From NCBI GenBank assembly GCA_038244535.1, contig JBBRTJ010000023.1:1-38156 (forward strand): a stretch of DNA of 38,156 nt, read 5' to 3'. The notes under the pieces are model-generated. The model was not told the DNA's origin. It made no database searches and saw only the letters and a program-made list of their open reading frames with translations. The DNA is from JBBRTJ01 sp038244535. GTDB taxonomy: Bacteria > Actinomycetota > Acidimicrobiia > Acidimicrobiales > Ilumatobacteraceae. The translations under genes were made by a program, and so were the position numbers. Of this stretch, positions 7,078 to 14,433 are shown piece by piece. The stretch's first letter is position 1, and every line of letters begins with the position of its first letter.

Positions 7078-8277
7078 GTGACAACGACCGCTGGGCCTGC
7101 CGAGACCTACGCACCGCCGGGACGCGCCGTCTACGACGCCGACAGCCACATCATGGAGCTGCCCGACTTCCTCACGTCCTACGCCGACCCTGGGCTGCGC
7201 GACGAGCTCCCCCTCGTGAGCTACTCGGCCTCACTTGTCACCGATGAGGAAGTCGCCGAGATCATGACGCGGGGCAAGGCGCACAGCGACGAGCACCGCG
7301 CCGAGATGCGGGCGATGGGCGGTTCGCTGATCCGGGAGGTCAAGGAGATCCAAGCCCTCGGCGCCTTCGATCGAGCCGACCGCAGCCAGGCCCTCGACCA
7401 GCTCGGCTTCGAACGCCAGCTCGTGTTCGCCACCCACAGCGTGGCGATGCCGTTCAACGGCGGTACGAGCATCTCGCCTCGGCTCCGCTACGGCGCCACC
7501 CGCGCCCACAACCGCCACATGGCCGACTTCTGCGCCGACGACGACCGCCTGATGGGCGTGGCTGTGATCCCGCTCGACGACCCGACGCTCGCGATGAGCG
7601 AGCTGGACTGGGTCATCGACACGGGCTTCCCCGCGGTCTGGGTCCCCCACCGCCCCTGTGGTGACCGGTCCCCAGGGCACGTCGACCTCGAGCAGTTCTG
7701 GGCCCGGCTCGCCGAGTCGGGCACGCCGTTCCTGCTCCACGTCGGCGGCTCGCCGCTGCAGCTCCACCCGGCCTGGTCCAACACCGGTCGGGCGCCGGTC
7801 AAGGACTGGATGGGCGGCGGCGAGAACGTGCGCAGCAAAGACGCGGCCACGCTCCACCAAGGGCCTGAGACGTTCATCACCGCGATGGTGATGGACGCCG
7901 TGTTCGAGCGGAACCCCTCACTCCGCGGTGCCGCCGTCGAGCTTGGAGCGGGATGGGTGCCCGAGCTGCTCCGGCGCCTCGACTGGGTCACCGGCATCTG
8001 GGGACGCGTCGATGCGAACTTGAAGTCGTTCACTCGCCGGCCCAGCGAGCAGCTCACCGAGCAGATGGGCTTCACGCCGTATGTGTTCGAGGACGTCGGC
8101 CGGCTCGTCGACGAGTCGGACCCCGACCTCTACCTGTTCTCGAGCGACTACCCCCACACCGAGGGCGGACGCGATCCGATCGCCCGATTCGATGCCAGCC
8201 TCGCCGGCGCCGACGAGCACGTGAGGGACAGGTTCTACGCCGACAACTTCCTGCGACTGTTCCCCACCGCCGCGTAG
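7078..8277 (+). CDS. Amidohydrolase-2 family metal-dependent hydrolase
   Basis: A 399-residue TIM-barrel hydrolase or decarboxylase of the amidohydrolase-2 family, like the actinobacterial proteins that start with a YDADSH motif. Here that motif is VYDADSHIMELPDF near residue 18; the usual first-strand HxH pair is reduced to D-S-H. A histidine in LLHVGGSP and the late FSSDYPHTEGG, where aspartate and histidine would serve as metal ligands, are also visible. The C-terminal portion with RFYADNFLRLF is characteristic of the family. It starts with GTG behind a leaderless-type promoter. Substrate and reaction are unknown. The neighbouring desaturase does not by itself define a pathway, but the shared intergenic palindrome could link them. 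Confidence 0.8.
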   Translation: MTTTAGPAETYAPPGRAVYDADSHIMELPDFLTSYADPGLRDELPLVSYSASLVTDEEVAEIMTRGKAHSDEHRAEMRAMGGSLIREVKEIQALGAFDRADRSQALDQLGFERQLVFATHSVAMPFNGGTSISPRLRYGATRAHNRHMADFCADDDRLMGVAVIPLDDPTLAMSELDWVIDTGFPAVWVPHRPCGDRSPGHVDLEQFWARLAESGTPFLLHVGGSPLQLHPAWSNTGRAPVKDWMGGGENVRSKDAATLHQGPETFITAMVMDAVFERNPSLRGAAVELGAGWVPELLRRLDWVTGIWGRVDANLKSFTRRPSEQLTEQMGFTPYVFEDVGRLVDESDPDLYLFSSDYPHTEGGRDPIARFDASLAGADEHVRDRFYADNFLRLFPTAA

Positions 8278-8314
8278 CTTCGCTCGCTCCCCCGGGCCGC
8301 CCGGGACCTGCCGA

Positions 8315-8320
8315 TAGCGT
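8315..8320 (+). promoter_or_regulatory. Predicted -10 element of the DUF255 gene
   Basis: TAGCGT ends 7 nt before the GTG at 8328, identical in sequence and spacing to the element before the gene at 7078. Confidence 0.5.
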
Positions 8321-8327
8321 CGCCAGG

Positions 8328-10298
8328 GTGAACCGCCTCGCCACCGAGACCTCGCCCTACCTCCGCCAGCACCGCGACAACCCCGTCGACTGGTACCCGT
8401 GGGGTCCTCAGGCCTTCGAACGGGCCGTGGCCGAGGACCGGCCGATCCTGCTGTCCGTCGGCTACTCGGCGTGCCACTGGTGCCACGTCATGGCCCACGA
8501 CTGCTTCGAGGACGACGAGGTGGCGGCGGTGATGAACGACCGCTTCGTGAACATCAAGGTCGACCGCGAGGAGCGGCCCGACGTGGACGCGGTCTACATG
8601 GAAGCCGTCCAGGCGATCAGCGGTCGCGGCGGATGGCCGATGACGGTGTTCATGGCCCCCGACGGCCGCCCGTTCTTCGGCGGCACCTACTTCCCCAAGG
8701 AGCAGTTCTTGCAGCTCATGGGCGCGGTCGACGACGCCTGGCGAGAGCGTCGTTCCGAGCTGCTCGACCAGGCGGGACAGCTCACCGCCGTGCTCGGCCG
8801 CACTGAGCAGGCAGCGGCCGAGGGTGCCGGTGACCTTCCCGGCACCGATGTCCTCAACGCCGCCCTCGACCAGCTCTCGCAGGCGTTCGACGCGCAGTGG
8901 GGAGGCTTCGGCGGGGCCCCCAAGTTCCCCCAGACCATGAGCCTCGATCTGTGCCTGCGGGCCCACCACGCCAACGGTGGCGAGGCTGGGCTCCAGGTGG
9001 TGCAGACGTCGCTTGATGCGATGGCGGCCGGCGGCATCTACGACCACCTCGGAGGCGGGTTCGCCCGCTACTCCGTCGACGCGCACTGGATGGTGCCGCA
9101 CTTCGAAAAGATGCTCTACGACCAGGCGCTCCTCGGGCGCGTCTACCTCCACGCCTGGCAGGTCACCGGCGACGCGCGGTACCGCCAGGTGCTCGACGAG
9201 ACGATCGGCTACGTGCTGCGCGACCTGCGCCACGAGCGCGGTGGCTTCTTCAGCGCCGAGGATGCCGACTCTGAAGGCGAGGAGGGCCGGTTCTACGTGT
9301 GGACCGAGGCGCAGGTGCGCGACGTGCTGGATGGCACCGGTCTGGCCGACGACGCACTGGGCTGGTGGGGCGTGACCGAGGCGGGCAACTTCGAGGGGGC
9401 CACCATCTTGCACCGGCCCCTCGGCGCTCCGCTCCAACGATCGGTGCTGGTCGAGGAGGCCCGGCGTCGGCTGTTCGCGGCCCGGGCCACGCGGGAGCGA
9501 CCGGGCCTCGACGACAAGGTGCTGACGGAGTGGAACGCGCTGTTCCTGGCCACGCTGGCCGAGGCGGGCGCGGCGACGGGCAACGGCGAGTGGCTGGCCG
9601 CGGCTGAACGAAACGCCGAGTTCCTGTGGACCGAGCTCCGCCGCACCGACGGCCGCTGGCTGCGCTCGTGGCAGGCCGACGGCGGCGCCCGCCACCTGGC
9701 GTTGGCCGCCGACTACGCCGCGCTCATCGACGCGTTCACCCGGCTCAACGAGGCGACGGGCGACGCCCGCTGGGTGGGCGCCGCGGTCGAGACCGCCGAC
9801 GCCATGCTCGACCTGTTCTGGGACGCCGAGGCAGGCGGGCTGTTCACCACGGCCGACGACGGCGAGGCCCTCGTCGTGCGGGCCAAGGACCTGCTCGACA
9901 ACGCGACGCCCTCGGCCAACTCGATGGCTGCGCTGGCGCTGCTTCGACTCGGCGCGCTCCTCGGTGACGCCCGCTACGCCAACCACGCCGAGCAGATCAT
10001 GCGCCTGGTCGGCACGCTGGCCGCCAGCAGCGCCATGGCCTTCGCCCACCTGCTCGCGGCGGTCGACTTCCACCGGGCCGGTGCCACCGAGATCGCCGTC
10101 GTCGGTGACCGCGCCGACCTCGCCGCCACCGTGCACGGTCGGTTCCTCCCCAACGCCGTGCTCGCCTGGGGCGAGCCCTACCCCTCACCGCTGTGGGAGG
10201 GCCGCCGCCCCGGCTTCGCCTACGTGTGCCGCGACTACACGTGCGGAGCCCCCGCCGGCACCATCGCCGAGCTCGAGGCCCAACTCCTCCCCCGCTGA
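8328..10298 (+). CDS. DUF255 thioredoxin-domain protein (YyaL/SSP411 family)
   Basis: A 656-residue protein with an N-terminal thioredoxin-like domain and a large alpha/alpha-barrel domain. The family is recognised by the opening NRLATETSPYLRQH, the redox motif CHWC at residues 49-52, RPDVDAVYM, and GRGGWPMTVFMAPDG. The second part has KFPQ, YDHLGGGFARYSVD, VPHFEKMLYDQA and PGLDDKVLTEWNAL, which resemble N-acylglucosamine 2-epimerase/glycosidase barrels. The precise role is not known in any organism I can name with certainty; a redox or sugar-related task is guessed. GTG at 8328 is chosen because the family's conserved N-terminus begins here. The frame is open upstream, but that part overlaps the amidohydrolase gene. 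Full length, with no sign of decay. Confidence 0.88.
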   Translation: MNRLATETSPYLRQHRDNPVDWYPWGPQAFERAVAEDRPILLSVGYSACHWCHVMAHDCFEDDEVAAVMNDRFVNIKVDREERPDVDAVYMEAVQAISGRGGWPMTVFMAPDGRPFFGGTYFPKEQFLQLMGAVDDAWRERRSELLDQAGQLTAVLGRTEQAAAEGAGDLPGTDVLNAALDQLSQAFDAQWGGFGGAPKFPQTMSLDLCLRAHHANGGEAGLQVVQTSLDAMAAGGIYDHLGGGFARYSVDAHWMVPHFEKMLYDQALLGRVYLHAWQVTGDARYRQVLDETIGYVLRDLRHERGGFFSAEDADSEGEEGRFYVWTEAQVRDVLDGTGLADDALGWWGVTEAGNFEGATILHRPLGAPLQRSVLVEEARRRLFAARATRERPGLDDKVLTEWNALFLATLAEAGAATGNGEWLAAAERNAEFLWTELRRTDGRWLRSWQADGGARHLALAADYAALIDAFTRLNEATGDARWVGAAVETADAMLDLFWDAEAGGLFTTADDGEALVVRAKDLLDNATPSANSMAALALLRLGALLGDARYANHAEQIMRLVGTLAASSAMAFAHLLAAVDFHRAGATEIAVVGDRADLAATVHGRFLPNAVLAWGEPYPSPLWEGRRPGFAYVCRDYTCGAPAGTIAELEAQLLPR

Positions 10299-10300
10299 CC

Positions 10301-10402
10301 GGGGAAACCGACGGTCAAAACGCCGAAACCACCGCCAGGCGGGGAAACCGACGGTCAAAACGCCGAAACCACCGCCAGGCGGGGAAACCGACGGTCAAAA
10401 CG
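10301..10402. repeat. 40-bp tandem repeat, 2.5 copies
   Basis: Perfect copies run 10301-10340 and 10341-10380, followed by a partial third copy to 10402. Each unit has short palindromes, ACCG-A-CGGT and CCGCC-A-GGCGG. The array fills the 96-bp gap between two convergent genes, and the TGA stop codon of the nitroreductase gene (10395-10397) lies in the partial copy. It may act as a terminator, but the exact copies show recent expansion. Confidence 0.9.
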
Positions 10403-11060
10403 CAGGCGGGTGGGCCCACTCGGCGGGTTGGTCCCAGCCATCGTCGAAGACGGTCTCGGACATCGGCCGGCGCTTCAGCGGGCCGTGGCCCCCACCCTCG
10501 GGTCGGCCGATGGGGATGCAGGCACTGAGGGCCACGCCATCAGGGATGGCCAGCAGCTCACGCAGCTCGGCCTCGACGGCGTGGTGCCACATCGTGATGA
10601 CGCCGCCATAGCCGAGCGCCCGTGCCGCCAGCAGCAGGTTCTGCACCGCCGGGAACACCGACGCTCCCTCGCTCGGGTCGGGAGCCCGATGCCGCTTCAG
10701 GCAAGCCAGCACCACCACGGGCGTCTGGTCGAAGCGATCGACGAACTGCTGCATCGACCGCTCGAACCGGGCCTTGGGCGAGCTGTCTTCGGGGCCCGGC
10801 GTGCCGAAGCCGTCGCTGGCCTGCTTGGCCCGCCACCCGGCGCGGAAGCTCTCACCGAGGAGCGCCTTTGCTTGCCCGGCCCGCGGTCCGTCACGGAGCA
10901 CGACGAACCGGTAGAGCTGCCGGTTCGTGCCCGACGGGGCTCGGGTGGCCGCCCACATGATCGTGGCCAGGTCCTCGTCGGGGATCGGGTCGGGGCGGAA
11001 GCGACGGATCGCTCTCGTCGTGCTCATCAGCTCCAGCAGGGCGGTTGCGTCGTCGTCCAC
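10395..11060 (-). CDS. Nitroreductase family protein
   Basis: A flavin-dependent oxidoreductase of the nitroreductase fold, 221 residues. The N-terminal FMN-binding motif STTRAIRRFRPDPIPDE, the APSGTNRQLYRFVVLRD segment and the GYGGVITMWHH dimer/flavin region are the family's marks. The physiological substrate is unknown; members reduce nitro groups, quinones or flavins, or dehalogenate. The start is GTG at 11060, supported by TACGGT 6 nt upstream; the frame stays open further upstream but is antisense to the SDR gene at 11112. The last codons and the stop lie inside a 40-bp tandem repeat, so the C-terminus has probably been altered recently. It is divergent from the SDR gene. Confidence 0.84.
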   Translation of the reverse strand: MDDDATALLELMSTTRAIRRFRPDPIPDEDLATIMWAATRAPSGTNRQLYRFVVLRDGPRAGQAKALLGESFRAGWRAKQASDGFGTPGPEDSSPKARFERSMQQFVDRFDQTPVVVLACLKRHRAPDPSEGASVFPAVQNLLLAARALGYGGVITMWHHAVEAELRELLAIPDGVALSACIPIGRPEGGGHGPLKRRPMSETVFDDGWDQPAEWAHPPAF

Positions 11061-11066
11061 GCTCGG

Positions 11067-11072
11067 ACCGTA
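11067..11072 (-). promoter_or_regulatory. Predicted -10 element of the nitroreductase gene
   Basis: On the minus strand TACGGT ends 6 nt before the GTG at 11060, supporting that start codon and a leaderless transcript. Confidence 0.5.
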
Positions 11073-11111
11073 CGCTCCCCGCCGGTCACCATCAGCGACG
11101 AGGGGGAAGCC

Positions 11112-11936
11112 ATGGACGTGCTGTCGGGCAAGGTCGGGGTCATCACGGGCGGAGCGAGCGGGATCGGGCTGGCCACGGCCACGCTGCTGGCTGCCGAGGG
11201 CATGCGGCTGGTGCTCGCGGATGTCGAGCAGGCCCGTCTCGACGCGGCCGTTGCTGCGCTCGCCGCCACTGGGGCCGAGGTGATCGGCGTCCCTTGTGAC
11301 GTGCGCTCGCTCGAGCAGGTGCAGGCAGTGGCCACTGCCGCCTGGGACCACTTCGGGGCGGTGCACCTGGTGTTCAACAACGCCGGCGTCGCCGTGGCGG
11401 GGCCGACCTGGGAGATGAGCCACGCCGATTGGCAGTGGGTGATCGACGTCGACCTGTGGGGGCCCATCCACGGCGTCGAGGCCTTCGTCGGCCGCATGGT
11501 CGAGCAGGGCGAGGGCGGCCACGTGCTGTTCACGGCCAGCTTCGCCGGACTCGTCCCCAACGTCGGGCTCGGCGCGTACTGCGTGGCCAAGTACGGCGTC
11601 GTGGCTTTGGCCGAGGTGCTGGCCAAGGAGCTGCGGACGCACGAGATCGGCGTGTCGGTCCTGTGCCCCATGCGGGTGGCGACGGCCATCGGCACCAGCG
11701 AGCGCAACCGACCGGCCGAGCTCGGCGGGCCCGAGGCGAGCCCGAGGGTGCCCGACCAGGACGAGGGCAACCAGGAGCTGGCGGGCCGGGTCCTGGCCGT
11801 CGAGGACGTCGCCGCTCGAGTCGTTGCCGCGGTCAAGGCCAACGAGCTCTACGTGCTCCCCCACGACGAGAGCCGCGAGGCGATCCGCCGCCGCTTCGCT
11901 CGCATCGAGCGCAGCTTCGATCGCGCGCCCGGCTGA
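11112..11936 (+). CDS. Short-chain dehydrogenase/reductase
   Basis: A 274-residue classical SDR. The glycine motif TGGASGIGLA begins near residue 12, an aspartate in ADVEQAR points to NAD, NNAGVA lies near residue 90, and the catalytic residues appear as TASFAG and YCVAK. The C-terminal part is longer than in FabG and ends in a basic, helical tail, as in SDR proteins often annotated as acting on steroids or lipids. The ATG at 11112 has a strong purine-rich ribosome-binding site, GAGGGGG, six bases upstream, unlike most nearby genes, which appear leaderless. It is divergent from the nitroreductase gene with a 51-bp gap. The substrate is unknown. Confidence 0.85.
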   Translation: MDVLSGKVGVITGGASGIGLATATLLAAEGMRLVLADVEQARLDAAVAALAATGAEVIGVPCDVRSLEQVQAVATAAWDHFGAVHLVFNNAGVAVAGPTWEMSHADWQWVIDVDLWGPIHGVEAFVGRMVEQGEGGHVLFTASFAGLVPNVGLGAYCVAKYGVVALAEVLAKELRTHEIGVSVLCPMRVATAIGTSERNRPAELGGPEASPRVPDQDEGNQELAGRVLAVEDVAARVVAAVKANELYVLPHDESREAIRRRFARIERSFDRAPG

Positions 11937-11988
11937 GCGCGGAGGCTGCCACACGAACCGACGCCCATGGCGGTCTGAGAGGGGCCGC

Positions 11989-12756
11989 TCAGGCTGTTGG
12001 CGGGTGAGGGCTGAGGCGCTCGATGACCACTGCCGGTGGGGCTCGCTCGGCCAGGCGCACGACCCCGAGCGCGCCCGTGAGCACGGCGCCGGGGTGCAGC
12101 ACCGAGCGGCCGACGGCGGCCACCTTGCGGTCACGCTCGACGATGGCTTGGGCTCGCGGCGCGGCCGGCAGCGCCACCAGCTTGGTGGCGGCATCCCAGG
12201 CGCCACGGCGAGCCGTCTCCAGGCTCCATCCGATCAGAGCACCGTCCACCTCGGCGCCGAACCGGTCGGCGAGGCGGAGCCACGGCGACAGCCCCTCCAC
12301 ATCGGTGCGAAAGCCATCGACGAGACCGCCCAGGAGATCGTTGATCGCCTCGAAGTCCGGGCGCAGGGTGAGGAGGGTCTCCGGGGTACCGGCCAGGTCA
12401 GCAGCCACCACGGCAAGGTCGAGGTTGATGTGGGCGTTCATCCCGAGCAGCAGGTGCTGGAGGATGACCGGGCGCCAGCGTCTCGTGGCCTCGAGGGTCA
12501 CCAACCAGCTCTCGGTCACTGGTTGGCCCGCACGCCATGCCGAGTGCGCATCGAGGTAGCGGGCGGCAAAGGCGACGACGAAGCGTTCCATCCGGGCGTT
12601 GTCGACGAAGCCGCCCGCCGCAGCACGGGCCGTCACCGCAGCCGTGACCCGCAGGTACATCGCCGCGAAGTAGCCGTCTCGCTCACCGTTCGCGGTGATC
12701 GAACGGAGTGCCCCGATGGTGTCGTCGATCGTGGACGGGATCGGCAGTTCGGTCAC
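11989..12756 (-). CDS. DUF5995 family protein
   Basis: A 255-residue protein of a family of unknown function. The best marker is LLLGMNAHINLDLAVVAADL near residue 105, which matches the conserved LGxNAHINxDL motif of DUF5995, with upstream FxxRYLDA and downstream DFEAINDLL elements. The product is mostly helical and alanine-rich, with no signal peptide and no obvious catalytic motif apart from the conserved histidine and aspartate of this core. The start is GTG at 12756; no shorter start would retain the N-terminal helix. It lies 48 bp downstream of a nitroreductase gene on the same strand and may be co-transcribed with it. I do not assign a reaction. Confidence 0.72.
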   Translation of the reverse strand: MTELPIPSTIDDTIGALRSITANGERDGYFAAMYLRVTAAVTARAAAGGFVDNARMERFVVAFAARYLDAHSAWRAGQPVTESWLVTLEATRRWRPVILQHLLLGMNAHINLDLAVVAADLAGTPETLLTLRPDFEAINDLLGGLVDGFRTDVEGLSPWLRLADRFGAEVDGALIGWSLETARRGAWDAATKLVALPAAPRAQAIVERDRKVAAVGRSVLHPGAVLTGALGVVRLAERAPPAVVIERLSPHPPTA

Positions 12757-12804
12757 GGGTGCATCTTGGCTGGTCGGGCCGCTCCAGCTCGACGAGGCCT
12801 GGTA

Positions 12805-13593
12805 TCAGATCGTCTCGGGCCGAGGTAGGTCCGACCCGTCATGGGCTTCCACCACGTCCTCGGCTTGCGGCTCGACGGGTGCTTCCAGGTCGGCGAAGGC
12901 AACGGGCAGCGGCTCGACGGGTGCTTCCAGGTCGGCGAAGGCAACGGGCAGCGGCGCGTCGGTGTGCTCCAGCGGTTCAAAGCCGAGCGGTGGGGCCTCG
13001 CTCCAGCCACCGCGGTGCACGACCTCGGCGAGCTCGCGGCGCGGTCGGGACGCCGACAGGCCGGACTCCTCGGGCAGCGGGTGTCCGAGCGCCACCGCGC
13101 CGATGAGCTCGAAATCGTCGGGCACGCCAAGGGTGTCGAGCAGCCGATCAGCCCCCCGGAACACCCCGAAGAAGAGCGCCCCGAGCCCGACGTCCTCGGC
13201 GGCCAGCAACAGCAGCATCGTGGCAAAGGCGGTGTCGACCTGCCAGTACGGCACGGGCCAGCGCCCGGCATCGGCCAGCCCGGTCGATGCCTTGTCCGGC
13301 TCGGCGTAGCGACTCGTGTAGGCCCCACGATCGGCCAGGGGCAGCACGATCACCGGAGCGTCCAGCAGCCGCTGCCATCGGAAGCCGGCGCGACGCTCGA
13401 CCGGCAGCGTGGCGTCCCAGAACTTGGCGGTGTCGGCCCCTTCGAGCACCACGAACGCCCAGCCCTGGCTGTTCCCGGCGCTCGGCGCCCGGCGGGCGGC
13501 GTCCAGCACGCGGTCGACCACGTCGGTGTCGACCGGGCGCGCCTCGAATGCACGCGACATCCGCCGCCGGCGGACGAGATCCCAGAAGTCCAC
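12805..13593 (-). CDS. Nitroreductase family protein with duplicated C-terminal tail
   Basis: A 262-residue flavin-dependent nitroreductase. The N-terminal RRRRMSRAFEARPVD motif and the RRAPSAGNSQGWAFVVLEG segment bind FMN, and GLGALFFGVFRG is the second family region. This form resembles actinobacterial nitroreductases linked to redox cofactor chemistry. The domain ends near residue 200; beyond it a proline- and acid-rich tail contains two exact copies of a 14-residue unit (EPLPVAFADLEAPV), encoded by a 42-bp tandem duplication. The GTG start at 13593 lies two bases after the stop of the upstream gene, so the two are translated together. It is only distantly related to the nitroreductase at 10395. 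Confidence 0.85.
   Translation of the reverse strand: MDFWDLVRRRRMSRAFEARPVDTDVVDRVLDAARRAPSAGNSQGWAFVVLEGADTAKFWDATLPVERRAGFRWQRLLDAPVIVLPLADRGAYTSRYAEPDKASTGLADAGRWPVPYWQVDTAFATMLLLLAAEDVGLGALFFGVFRGADRLLDTLGVPDDFELIGAVALGHPLPEESGLSASRPRRELAEVVHRGGWSEAPPLGFEPLEHTDAPLPVAFADLEAPVEPLPVAFADLEAPVEPQAEDVVEAHDGSDLPRPETI
12871..12954. repeat. Exact 42-bp in-frame tandem duplication
   Basis: Positions 12871-12912 are repeated without change at 12913-12954. The unit is 14 codons and keeps the nitroreductase reading frame. Identity at the third codon positions shows the event is recent. Confidence 0.93.
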
Positions 13594-13595
13594 CG

Positions 13596-14270
13596 CTAGT
13601 GGAGCTGACCGAGCTTCAAGAGGTCCTCGGCCATGACCCAGCCACAGGCCACCAGCGCATCACCCTTGGCCGGCTTGAGCCCCTTGAACAGGGCGACGAC
13701 GTCGGGATCGATCGACTCGGGCTTGAGCGACTCGTGGTCGAGGTGGCAGGCCAACGCGCCGTTGCCCTTGACCTGGAAGGTCTGCTCGTCGTAGGTGCCT
13801 TCGATGGCGAAGCGCTTGGCCAGCCGCCGCCCCCACGCCCGCTCCTCGCCAACGGCCTTGTGCCCCGGGCGAGGGACGACATCGGAGAGCTGCTTGAACC
13901 CCTCGAAGCCCGACGCCGTGGCGAACCGGGTGCCGATGAGCACGTCCTCGTCGGGGAAGGCCATCAGTGCCCGGTGGTAGGCCTCGCCCATGAGCCGCTT
14001 GAGCACCGAGTCGCGCTTGGAGGTGCGGCGCACCGACATCAGCCCGAGGAGCACACACGGCGTGCCGCCGATGCGCTCGAGGGTGGAGAACGTGTAGCCG
14101 TGCAGCTTGCCGTCGACGCGGGCCGACGTGCTGAGCACCCAGCCTTCCTTGGCTTTCGAGAGCAGTCCGATCTCGAAGCCGCCTGGCCCGCCCGCGGCCA
14201 TGTCGGCCAGCTCGGCAAGGTCGGCGTCGTTGAGCGCCGTGCAGTCCTTGGTGTCAACTTGGATCGTCAT
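13596..14270 (-). CDS. Conserved-looking protein of unknown function, possibly GNAT-like
   Basis: I do not recognise this 224-residue protein. Visible features are an acidic N-terminal helix (LNDADLAELADMA), a beta-rich centre (GFEIGLLSKAKEGWVLSTSA, then GYTFSTLERIGGTPCVLLGL), and a basic helix with SVRRTSKRDSVLKRLMGEAYHRAL followed by DEDVLIGTRFATASGFEGF. A beta strand followed by a basic loop and helix, then another strand and a GFEGF-type loop, recalls the acetyl-CoA fold of GNAT acetyltransferases, but the glycine pattern is not clean. The ATG at 14270 is the sensible start, because the residues before it in frame are basic, low-complexity noise. It ends two bases before the nitroreductase start, so a functional link with that enzyme is likely. 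Confidence 0.7.
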   Translation of the reverse strand: MTIQVDTKDCTALNDADLAELADMAAGGPGGFEIGLLSKAKEGWVLSTSARVDGKLHGYTFSTLERIGGTPCVLLGLMSVRRTSKRDSVLKRLMGEAYHRALMAFPDEDVLIGTRFATASGFEGFKQLSDVVPRPGHKAVGEERAWGRRLAKRFAIEGTYDEQTFQVKGNGALACHLDHESLKPESIDPDVVALFKGLKPAKGDALVACGWVMAEDLLKLGQLH

Positions 14271-14280
14271 CTGCTGACAG

Positions 14281-14316
14281 CCCCCGGGGGAAGTCGGACA
14301 TCGTCGCCCACGATGT
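14281..14316. promoter_or_regulatory. Palindromes upstream of the unknown gene
   Basis: Two symmetric sites lie in the 163-bp gap between the unknown gene (start 14270) and dnaE (stop 14434). CCCCCGGGGG spans 14281-14290, and ACATCGT at 14298-14304 is inverted as ACGATGT at 14310-14316. They could be operator sites of the gene ending at 13596 or a hairpin ending the dnaE transcript. No T-tract is present. Confidence 0.3.
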
Positions 14317-14433
14317 TGTCTCTGCGGTGCATCACGACACCCTGGCGAGGGGTGGCCCCAACGACGTGAACGTCCCATTTTGCCACCATTGCGACCCAGA
14401 CCGGAACCGGCCCCCCAGATCGTGGTGCGCGGC

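Noticed and set aside
7078..8277. Operon of amidohydrolase with the DUF255 gene
   Set aside because: The DUF255 gene has its own TAGCGT element at 7 nt, so co-transcription is not needed; no pathway link is visible.
8235..10136. Minus-strand open frame of 633 codons opposite the DUF255 gene
   Set aside because: Shadow frame; the plus-strand gene has full family motifs.
10301..10402. Possible CRISPR or phage attachment site
   Set aside because: There are no unique spacers, no cas genes and no integrase; it is a simple tandem array.
11975..11992. CTGAG/CTCAG hairpin as a terminator between SDR 11112 and the DUF5995 gene
   Set aside because: Only a 5-bp stem with an 8-nt loop and no T-tract; too weak to report as a feature.
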